Below are positions 1 through 6,722 of a stretch of DNA of 14,546 nt, piece after piece. Position 1 is the stretch's first letter, and each line of letters starts with the position of its first letter. Both the position numbers and the translations under genes were made by a program. The stretch lies in NCBI GenBank assembly GCA_946803715.1, contig CAMPET010000191.1, positions 67,628 to 82,173 on the forward strand. The letters run 5' to 3'. The stretch is from Beroe ovata (lineage: Eukaryota; Ctenophora; Nuda; Beroida; Beroidae). Below the pieces are notes generated by a model. The model ran no database searches, was not told the origin of the DNA, and was given only the letters and a program-made list of their open reading frames with translations.

Positions 1-1351
1 CCCCCTCCTATTCCCTGACGCCCCATCCCCACCCCCGCCATCGGTGCAGGTAAACATGAAGTCCCCCTCCACCTCTGATGACGATGATGACAGCGAAGTG
101 GAAAGCACACCCCTCCTCACCTGCGCATCCTCCTCCACAACCTCCTCATCCAAACACCACCCCGGGAGCTCCGTATCCGCGCCACACCTAAGTTCGGATA
201 AGCACACCCAGATCACGGACAAGCACAGACGAGTCGGCTTCGCCTCCACCGATATCGAGATTCCAGACCTCTCTGAGTGAGTATGGAGGAGTGGGATTAA
301 TGAATGTATTCCTCGTGTATTTAGCATTACAATGCAGCTGTTTCAATGTCATAACACGATTTATTAGCCCTAGTGCTATGCCCCACATTAACTTCCAGTA
401 AGTTCCAATAATTCCCCCTCTGCCCCCGATTAACAATCTCCCCCCCCCCTCCAGTTCGTGTGACAGTGTGACGTCACGTGACCGGACGAAGGACTCCAGT
501 GTGTCCCTCTGTGTCGATATCCTGCACTCCGATTCCCTGCGAGATAGCTACTCGGTGGACGTAGGAGTTCAGGCAGACAGGTAATTTCTCATCTATCCAT
601 ATTTATAGAGCTGTCCGATATGGAGTTGGAGGTGATCGAAGTGGGGCGGCGCCGGTGGTGAAAAATGGTGAATATTCTCTTTTTGAACCAATTCTCCTGA
701 ATATTCTTTCGCCATTTTTCACATTTGGCACCGCCCCAGCGAAGTGTTTCAGATTGAATTCCATGGGAATTATGTATGAATTCCATATTTTGAATGAATG
801 GATTCTCATGTCAATTCATATACAGTACAAACCAGGAAATGCCCTAATCCGATCCTTGGGAAACCGCTTTTTGGTGAGAAATTTTGAAATGGTGTCCTAT
901 AATGAATCATTGATGATACATGTGTGCTGAAATTCCATCAGTTGGACACACAGAATGAACCATGTTGTGCCTTGTAGTGTGTTTGAACATAGAAATTAAA
1001 CTTCCTTGATTGTGTAGCTCACTTGATCTGGAGTTAGTTTTTCAAAACCATCCCAGATTTGCGGGCACTGATTGCACTAGCTGCTTTAGTTTTTGGGAAG
1101 ATAGAGAGATTGTAACCATGAGTTATCGATACCTGTAGAATCATTATTACTTCGTGTTGTATATATAGGCAAACTCACAGTCCAAATTTCGCCTAAACCC
1201 TATCCCATTTCACTGTCATGACATCATTTTCAGAGCTGATTCGCCATGTTTAACACGATTTGGCAGCGCGCCAACCATACGAGGTCACCACTCAAGCTCA
1301 TGTCAGAAACAGTCCCAGTCCTCAGAGACGTGCAGAGACAGACTCATTTAG
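1..1351 (+). CDS. C-terminal part of an unrecognised Ser/Asp-rich protein (3 exons, 5' partial)
   Basis: Three exons splice in one frame: at or before 1 to 276, 455-580 and 1234-1351 (TAG 1349-1351). Introns are 277-454 (donor GTGAGT, acceptor CCTCCAG) and 581-1233 (donor GTAATT, acceptor TTTTCAG). Both junctions split a codon after its second base, giving Asp at the first and Arg at the second, and the frame stays open until the stop. The visible part starts Pro-rich, continues through an acidic SDDDDDSEVE stretch, a Ser/Thr run and a segment with KHRRVGFASTDIEIPDLSD, then SVSLCVDILHSDSLRD and VDVGVQADR, and ends SETCRDRLI. There is no catalytic motif or membrane segment, and it looks like a disordered, phosphorylatable tail. 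Codons near position 1 are open, so the start lies to the left; alternatively the first exon could begin at 50 after GTGCAG. Exon linkage is well supported by phase. Identity is unknown. Confidence 0.62.
643..737. repeat. Foldback (stem-loop) repeat in intron 2 of the first gene
   Basis: An imperfect inverted repeat has arms 643-677 and 699-737 around a 21-nt loop. The outer ends pair GGGGCGG with CCGCCCC, the middle pairs GTGAAAAATGG with CCATTTTTCAC, and the inner ends pair GAATATTC with itself. It is GC-rich at the base, unlike the AT-rich intron around it. It may be a small foldback element or MITE remnant. It contains no credible coding frame. Confidence 0.6.
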
Positions 1352-1549
1352 CGCGGCCCATGCTCGGCTATTCCATTTGGAATGTGGGGTATGCAGGGAG
1401 ACTGTATCAGGACACAAGCTCTGTTGTGTGAGCCGCTGCTGTTATTAAAATGAGAGCAGCTCTCATGGATGAAACCTGGGCGGTTATTCTGAATGCGAGT
1501 ATCGGGGAACATTGGCCATGACCTCCACCTGAAAATGATTGAGGATGAG

Positions 1550-1555
1550 AATAAA
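1550..1555 (+). terminator. Candidate poly(A) signal AATAAA for the first gene
   Basis: A canonical AATAAA hexamer lies 199 nt after the TAG stop at 1349-1351 and 279 nt before the next gene's acceptor. The cleavage site is not visible directly. Confidence 0.5.
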
Positions 1556-1811
1556 TCATGATTTAATGAATGCTGGCTTTTTGTTTTTGAATTGTATTGT
1601 TTTAAAAGAATAATGTATCCTGATCAAAATAAGACTGACGAATGTGTACATTGATTTGTTTGAGAAAAGAACTTTATCACCATGCATAATTTAAGCTGGC
1701 TGTTTTCGTAAGGGCGAGTTTGTTCTCTTGCTTTTTGATCAAGATTCTTTCACACATGACTTGCTTGACTAGACGCCATAGCCATTATTCTGTAGCTGTT
1801 CGAGCAGTTTC

Positions 1812-1836
1812 TCTAACAAGACCTTTTCTCCTAGCT
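1812..1836 (+). other. 3' splice acceptor 2 nt before the S18-family start codon
   Basis: A branch-like CTAAC (1813-1817) is followed by a pyrimidine-rich tract and AG ending at 1834; the ATG follows at 1837. It could be the acceptor of a 5'-UTR intron or a spliced-leader trans-splice site. Confidence 0.55.
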
Positions 1837-2814
1837 ATGGCACTGAGGTCAGTTGTATCCAGAGTTTGTAGACCGTACTCCTCAACCCCTCTCCTGAACC
1901 CAACACACTATTCCAGTAAACCGCCAGAGGTATGCAGCTGAGGGCGACATGATGCTCGCAATAGTTTCCATGGTAACACGTTGCTTGTTGTCATGACAAC
2001 ATAACACATTGTTACCATCCCCAGTTACCAAGTAAAGCGGTATACATTCCTAACCAAAACAGGGAGGGACCACCGCTGACACCATCACGAAACCCGAACA
2101 TCAGATCAGACGAGGGTTGCTGGTTGTGTCAGAATAGCCTGCAGGACTTCGATTACAGAGATGTCCTGGTCCTAGAGCAGTTTGTCAAGTGAGTATGATC
2201 TAAGAGCTCTATTGCACTTCGTTTGCAGCAGTGAGCCTTTTTTGTTTCAAACAATAATTTGGTTTTTACAGTGTTTGGTTTTTACAGAGAATTCTATAAC
2301 TGGAAGTTAATGAAGCAATTTGTCCAGGGATAAAGAAGTGAAATCTGCAGAGGAAACTGGGATTTGTACACGGATGCAGCTGAAGATGAAGAGAGAATTG
2401 AGGAAATCGATCAAGCACGGGTAATCATCTTTCTATCATCAAAAACCAGTTCAGATCAATGATCGCGATTCGTGACTGCCACTTCCATTCTTGTCACTAA
2501 ACATCGAATTCCTCTGAAGGTTATTGCCGGAGGACATTCTATCTGAGGGGGGTTACTGGTCTCTAGGTCCGGAACGAGCGCCACCCGTTTTCTATGACAG
2601 CGAGGACTTGTACGGTGTCAAGTTTGCGGATCTTTACCCCGAGCAACACAAATACGCTAAGTCCCGGATCGGACCGATAGTACGCCACGGCAATAACAAC
2701 CCGATCAACGACTCACCCCAGTGCATGGACCGCTATCAATTCAGGAAGGGAGAACGGTCGTTCCGGAAGAACAAATGGAAACAGAACATGCGTATCAGGG
2801 AGAATATAAACTGA
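1837..2814 (+). CDS. MRPS18A: Mitochondrial ribosomal protein, S18 family (mL66 / MRPS18A-like)
   Basis: Four exons (1837-1929, 2025-2188, 2328-2420, 2520-2814, TGA 2812-2814) splice in phase to 214 residues. All three introns are short with GT-AG ends. The Met at 1837 opens an Arg/Ser-rich, acid-free leader (MALRSVVSRVCRPYSS), as expected of a mitochondrial presequence. The S18 core follows: CWLC at residues 63-66, DYRDVLVLEQFV at 74-85, TGIC at 96-99, a basic helix, and HGLLP at 116-120. In bS18-type proteins this core binds rRNA and the cysteines often hold zinc. About 95 residues follow the core, acidic at first and ending in a basic tail. The linker between QFV and GIC is about two residues shorter than in vertebrate homologues I recall. 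The family is firm. The A paralogue is inferred from the CxxC position and total length; S18B/mS40 is the alternative. Confidence 0.8.
2258..2287 (+). repeat. Tandem duplicate of an acceptor-like 14-mer in intron 2 of the S18-family gene
   Basis: The 14-mer TTTGGTTTTTACAG occurs at 2258-2271 and again at 2274-2287. Each looks like a 3' splice site. Using either one runs into an in-frame stop within 16 codons, so the acceptor at 2327 is the productive one. Confidence 0.7.
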
Positions 2815-3183
2815 CTTCTAACAACACAAATGCAGCGCGCGAAGGGAGGGAGAAATCATAAATTAATAATTTGGATTAACTTAAACATTAAGTAAAACAT
2901 TTACTTAAGTAAACGTTGATTCGAATTAGGACTTATAATTTTATCAGGCTCGAAGTTCAAACATTGTACTTCAACTTGTAAACTAACTCGATCATGAATC
3001 ATGATGTTTATTGTTTAACTTGATGTTTTCATTTCCAAATTTGCAGCTATATTGCATTGTTTCAGTTTGACTTTGTTGATATAAGCGCAGCGGGCAGTCC
3101 CATGCAGCCAACATTTGACATTTTGACAATGATAAAATTAAATTGTGACACTGACAACTTGGGTCACTCACACAGCACACTGT
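2815..3183 (+). other. 3' flank of the S18-family gene, no gene seen
   Basis: AT-rich sequence with a weak ATTAAA poly(A) candidate at 3137-3142 and no plausible coding frame. It runs into the repeat island at about 3165, where CACTCACA (3165-3172) and TGTGAGTG (3181-3188) form a small inverted repeat. Confidence 0.4.
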
Positions 3184-3565
3184 GAGTGTGCGCACGTTGC
3201 GCGGCCCGGCGCACCCCATATATTACTCGGTGATCTGAAAAGTCGTTAAAAGGAGACCACGGAGCTACGCGTACGGAGTATTTGGCCATTTGGGTCACGC
3301 AACGTGAGGTTTTGAAAACAATAGTATAAAGTTGTTTGTCAGATGTTACCTTACCTGTTTCTCGCGCGCGCGAGAAACTGAGGTCATTCAGATAAAATCT
3401 GACAATAAAGTTGTTAGATTTTAATTTTATCTCACCTCAGCTCAGCTTGTTCCCGCGCTGCGTCATGCGTAACCCAAATACTCCGCGCGCTGCACTGCGC
3501 GTTTTTCTGCGACTTTTCATATCACAGAGTATAGAATGGGAGCGCGCGCAATGCAACATGCGCAC
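3184..3565. mobile_element. Miniature inverted-repeat element (MITE-like) with arms of about 110 bp
   Basis: Segment 3184-3300 reappears in reverse complement at about 3449-3565. Shared landmarks are a TGAAAAGTCG motif, GGAGTATTTGG and a TGGGTCACGC/TGGGTTACGC motif. The two arms enclose about 150 bp with nested palindromes. A third, forward copy of the same arm sits at 5988-6096. There is no transposase frame, so if mobile it is non-autonomous. I found no convincing target-site duplication. The superfamily is undetermined. Confidence 0.55.
3357..3378. repeat. Perfect 22-bp palindrome with alternating CG core
   Basis: The half-site GTTTCTCGCGC is followed immediately by its exact reverse complement. 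The core is 12 bases of alternating C and G between CT and AG flanks, a sequence able to form a cruciform or left-handed DNA. An outer 9-bp inverted repeat (TTGTCAGAT 3336-3344, ATCTGACAA 3397-3405) brackets it. Confidence 0.9.
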
Positions 3566-3583
3566 ACCTCAGCTCTGTTCATG

Positions 3584-3678
3584 TTTCTCGCGCGCGCATT
3601 TTAATTTCATATCGAAGGCCGAAACACAAAAGAAAAGCCTTCGATGAAGGCGCGCGCGCAAGAAGATAAAATCTGACA
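3584..3678. repeat. Second CG palindrome copy split by a hairpin insert
   Basis: TTTCTCGCGCGCGC at 3584-3597 and a GCGCGCGCGC block at 3650-3659 followed by AAGAA look like the two halves of the palindrome at 3357-3378, separated by about 52 bp. The insert carries a perfect 9-bp stem, ATCGAAGGC (3611-3619) with GCCTTCGAT (3637-3645), around a 17-nt loop. The 15-mer GATAAAATCTGACAA follows at 3664-3678, identical to 3391-3405, so the two regions are a duplicated unit. Confidence 0.65.
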
Positions 3679-3690
3679 AGCATAGAGTAG

Positions 3691-3999
3691 TAGACTCTAC
3701 CAAGAATTTCGTCGGGTGAAACAGTGCGTCAGTGCGACAAGGCAGCGGTCTAGCATTGCCTAACAAGTGATCCGGCAATTGATAGCATGATGTTATTTTC
3801 AGATGTAATATTATCCATCTCGTTATATGTCATTTGCAAATCTGTCTTCCAGTTGTGTGCATGCAATCGCCTCTATCAGATGCCCAATTGTACAAGAGGG
3901 TGCAAGAGACTGGCGTTTTTCAAGTTCGACTTGTACCTTGCTGAAATGAGGAAATGTTGTTGACAAATTATGCCCACCAAATTATGGTGCTTTATAGCA
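3691..3999 (+). repeat. Left copy of a roughly 310-bp direct repeat (R-left)
   Basis: Runs from TAGACTCTAC to the end CTTTATAGCA and aligns along its whole length with 6103-6430, roughly 85-90% identical by eye with small indels. Near its start are ATTGCC and GGCAAT as a 6-bp inverted pair. It is followed directly by an exact repeat of its last 16 bases (TGGTGCTTTATAGCAT, 3985-4000 and 4001-4016). It is non-coding. In the other copy the MITE-like arm sits directly upstream; here 390 bp of inverted-repeat DNA intervenes. Confidence 0.75.
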
Positions 4000-4000
4000 T

Positions 4001-4625
4001 TGGTGCTTTATAGCATTGAATGAATTTGAAAACGATCTATATGATCTTATTTCCAACATTGAGTTTAAGAATGAGGCGACTGATTTTCAGAAGAAGATGG
4101 CCCAAGATATGAGAGAGATACGGAATTCAGGTCAAGTTATTCTACCAGCCGACAAGACCAACAACTTATACAAAGTGTCGGTGGAAGACTACAACAAACT
4201 CCTTCATGACAGTATAACGACCGAATACCGCAAATCTCCAGAAGATAAAAAGGGTGATATTGACAGAGAATCAGCCAACATCTCATCTACACTTGAGCTC
4301 ACTGACAGAATGAGATCTTATACGACGGATTCTTGCTTCATTACTTTGAAAGACCACAAAACAAATTTTGCAACAGCACCAAGCTGCCGCCTCATCAATC
4401 CTGCAAAAACTGATTTAGGAAAAGTCAGCAAACAAATTTTAGAGCAGATCATCAGTAACGTCAACCGAAAACTTGGATACAACCAGTGGAGAAAGACGAA
4501 AGATGTGACGGATTGGCTACAAAAGACCGTGCATAACGACGACTGCACCATGAGATTCATCCAATTTGACATCGAGAGTTTCTACCCCTCTATTTCGGAA
4601 TCCCTGCTCAACAGAGCTCTGGAAT
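4001..4625 (+). pseudogene. Fragment of an unusual reverse transcriptase (retroelement)
   Basis: An open frame without any Met start begins after an in-frame stop in R-left and ends at the ambiguous base 4626. It shows LPADKTNNLYK near its start, then FITLKDHKTNF, CRLINPAKTDLGKVSKQ and finally IQFDIESFYPSISESLL. The last fits reverse-transcriptase motif A, with FDIESFYPS providing the first catalytic Asp. The LKDHK and CRLINP pair resembles the conserved patches before motif A in Penelope-like and retron-type enzymes. It is not the FDTVSH-type LINE seen next door. The downstream YxDD half is missing because the sequence switches abruptly to the reverse-strand LINE at 4627. From memory, similar proteins occur in cnidarian genomes. 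The exact retroelement lineage is unassigned. Confidence 0.6.
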
Positions 4626-4626
4626 N

Positions 4627-5774
4627 TTGTAGACCTGCTGATCGTCAGCGTACCCATGGACATTGAATCCAGAGTTTTTCAGAACCTGATACAACGATCT
4701 TATGTATATATTGAACAAAACAGGTCCAAGTACACTGCCCTGTGGAACGCCGAACAGAAGTTCTATGTCCTCAGAAACGACTGTACCAAGTCGAACTCGC
4801 TGTGCCCTACCTCTGAGGAAGGATTCAAACCATTTAAGAACAGTACCACTCAGTTTGATTTCATTGTGCAGGATCTTTAGAAGGATACTGTGTGAAACTG
4901 TATCGAATNTGGAACGCCAAACAGAAGTTCTATGTCCTCAGATACGACTGTACCAAGTCGAACTCGCTGTGCACTGCCTCTGAGGAAGGATTCAAACCAC
5001 TTAAGAACAGTACCACTCTGTCTGATTTCATTGTGTAGGATCTTTAGAAGAATACTGTGTGAAACTGTATCGAATGCAGCACTAAAATCAAGCATCAACA
5101 AAACAGTAGCTGACTTAGAATCAAAAGCACAAAGAAGATCATTAGTGATTTTTACAAGTTTTGTCTCAGTTGAGTGATGTTTCTTATAGGCTGACTGTTC
5201 TTCAACGTGCATCCCATTCTTGGTCATGTGATCATTTAAACGACTAAGAACAACACGCTCAAAAAGATTCCTCAGGAAAGATGGTAGGGATGATATCAGC
5301 GATCTTCAATCCATCCATGCACCCAGTTCTAAGGGACATGTTGACTATTTCACATAAGACAGGATAGAGCAATTGAATATTTTTCTTGACAAGTTCTTCT
5401 GGTACGAAATCAGAAGGATCGCAGTTTATTCCATATTCTTGAACAATTTGCTGTATTTCCTCAATTGTACAGGGTTCAAAGTGACCAAGGTAACCCTCCT
5501 CATTTGTAACCTCTGGTTGTTCTGGAACAAATACAGAGTCTGGGCTTAGACCACCAAAGTTGCTCATGATGCTCTTCACCTTGTCAATGAAGAACGAATT
5601 GAAGTTGGCTGCTAGGTCTTTAATGTTTTCTGCTCCAGGTAAAGGAGAAGTTTTCTTATGATCCAACTCTTTGTTTCGTACATTATATTTACCCCTCACC
5701 CCAGTGGCTAAATGTGGAGAATATGCGTCATGAAATTCGCAGCAAAAATTCGGCTGACAGCAAGCTACAGCCAA
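4627..5774 (-). pseudogene. Decayed LINE (non-LTR retrotransposon) reverse transcriptase
   Basis: Read on the reverse strand from 5774 down. The first frame (5774-5259) carries ELDHKKTSPLPG, NFNSFFIDKVKSI, FEPCTIEEIQQIV and CMDGLKIADIIP, the usual stretch before the RT fingers in CR1/L2-like LINEs. Next come SRLNDHMTKNG and QSAYKKHHSTETKLV, then motif A in MLDFSAAFDTVSH. The catalytic half is present at GVPQGSVLGP (4722-4751) and YADD (4641-4652). Breaks: about 20-25 codons between IIPT and ERVVLSRL are deleted with a frame change near 5260-5280; a 167-bp duplication with an ambiguous base disrupts the frame at 4909; everything after YADD is absent. The endonuclease domain was not seen. A non-functional copy. 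The clade is inferred only from motif style. Confidence 0.8.
4744..5075. repeat. 167-bp tandem duplication inside the LINE, joined at an ambiguous base
   Basis: 4744-4908 and 4911-5075 align without gaps with 9 mismatches in 165 positions (about 94-95% identical). The junction is exactly the N at 4909. The shift of 167 is not a multiple of three, so it breaks the LINE frame. It is either a real duplication or two diverged contig ends joined without merging. Confidence 0.8.
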
Positions 5775-5987
5775 ATATTCGATCGAAAATTTTAGTTTTC
5801 ATTAGTAAAAGTGGCTATAACATCAATGTTATGGTCCCAAATACAGTCTGATCGGTACGCATATAGTTAAATAATGCGCGCGTTGTTAGTATTTAGTTGA
5901 GCCGCGACAGCGGAATAACAGCAGTACATGAACGTCATGGCTGTCGAATATCGCTGTCAGGGGCCGCTGTNCTACACTGAGTAGTAG
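5775..5987. other. Non-coding stretch between LINE remnant and right repeat
   Basis: Contains the ambiguous base 5971 and a short CG alternation near 5875-5882. No gene or clear repeat boundary was seen. GAGTAGTAGACT at 5979-5990 repeats a motif found at 3686-3697 just inside the left repeat. Confidence 0.4.
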
Positions 5988-6096
5988 ACTGTGCACACGT
6001 TGCGCGCCCCTGTTCTACTAGTACTCAGTGAACTGAAAAGTCGTAGAAAGGAGACGCTCAGCGCGCGCGGACTATTTGGGTCACGCAGCGCGGGAA
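5988..6096 (+). repeat. Third copy of the MITE-like terminal arm
   Basis: Matches 3184-3300 in the same orientation and 3449-3565 in inverse orientation, sharing ACGTTGCGCG, CTGAAAAGTCGT, ACTATTTGGGTCACGCA and a GCGCGGG end. It runs directly into the right 330-bp repeat, so arm plus body (5988-6430) may be the intact form of one element. Confidence 0.6.
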
Positions 6097-6102
6097 CAGT
6101 AA

Positions 6103-6430
6103 TAGACTCTACGGAGAATTTCGTCGCGTGAAACAGTGCGACAATGCGGCAGTCTAGCATTGCCTAACAAGTGATCCGGCAATTGATAGCATGATGTTAT
6201 TTTCAGATGTAATATTATCCATCTCGTTATAATATGTCATTTGCAAATCTGTCTGAGTGCTTCCAGTTGTGTGCATGCAATCGCCTCTATTGGAGGCCCA
6301 ATTGTACAAGAGTGTGCAAGAGACTGGCATTTTAGTGTCCGACTTGTACCTTGAAAGGTGCATGTTCAATGCTGAAATGAGGAAATGTTGTTGACAAATG
6401 ATACCCACCAAATTATGGTGCTTTATAGCA
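6103..6430 (+). repeat. Right copy of the roughly 330-bp direct repeat (R-right)
   Basis: Same orientation as 3691-3999. Indels relative to the left copy include an extra AA in CTCGTTATAATATG, an extra GAGTGC near 6254 and an extra AAAGGTGCATGTTCAA near 6354. Both copies end at CTTTATAGCA, after which they diverge completely. Together they bracket the reverse-transcriptase composite. Confidence 0.75.
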
Positions 6431-6722
6431 AAACCCTTGTATTATTATATATTATGGGTATGTTTTTCATGAGTAGGAACATAGGAGTATTATCTGATGT
6501 TTAACTATCATTGAAACAATGGAAGCACCATTGTAGCAATAGATTTCATCAAAAGCATCAGGTGCTATGTGCTTCAGAGTCCAGTGTCAACACTACCTAC
6601 AACATTTATTATTTAAAGAGAACAATGAAAATATACTTACTTCAAGAAAGATTCTATGAAAAAAATTCCAAAACTATAATATGTATTTCTCCTAATTCCT
6701 TCCACATTTCAGACATACTTCC
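6431..6722 (+). other. AT-rich leader ending in a 3' splice acceptor before the zinc-finger gene
   Basis: About 280 bp of AT-rich, non-repetitive DNA follow the right repeat. It ends with CTAAT (6692-6696), a pyrimidine tract and AG at 6711-6712; the ATG follows 10 nt later at 6723. It could be intron or outron sequence. No convincing coding frame was seen. Confidence 0.5.

Larger units (their letters stand above)
1352..1836 (+). other. Intergenic / 3' UTR stretch between first gene and S18-family gene
   Basis: This span holds the likely 3' UTR of the first gene, with AATAAA at 1550-1555 about 200 nt after the stop. It then becomes AT-rich up to a splice acceptor at 1834. Short open frames at 1246-1448 are alternative frames over the terminal exon. 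No other gene was seen. Confidence 0.5.

Noticed and set aside
655-930. Open frame of 91 codons in intron 2 of the first gene
   Set aside because: It runs through the foldback repeat and has no recognisable domain; the phase-consistent splice model explains the region better.
2992-3219. Reverse-strand frame of 75 codons
   Set aside because: It crosses the boundary of the repeat island and has no family features.
3184-3680. CRISPR-like array
   Set aside because: The repeats are few, inverted and unequally spaced, and the genome is animal.
3411-3778. Short frames on both strands over the MITE-like region
   Set aside because: They run through inverted repeats and CG alternations and have no credible protein features.
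3691-4000. tRNA or SL RNA gene within the repeat
   Set aside because: No cloverleaf, no A/B box pair and no leader-plus-GT-plus-Sm-site arrangement could be made out.
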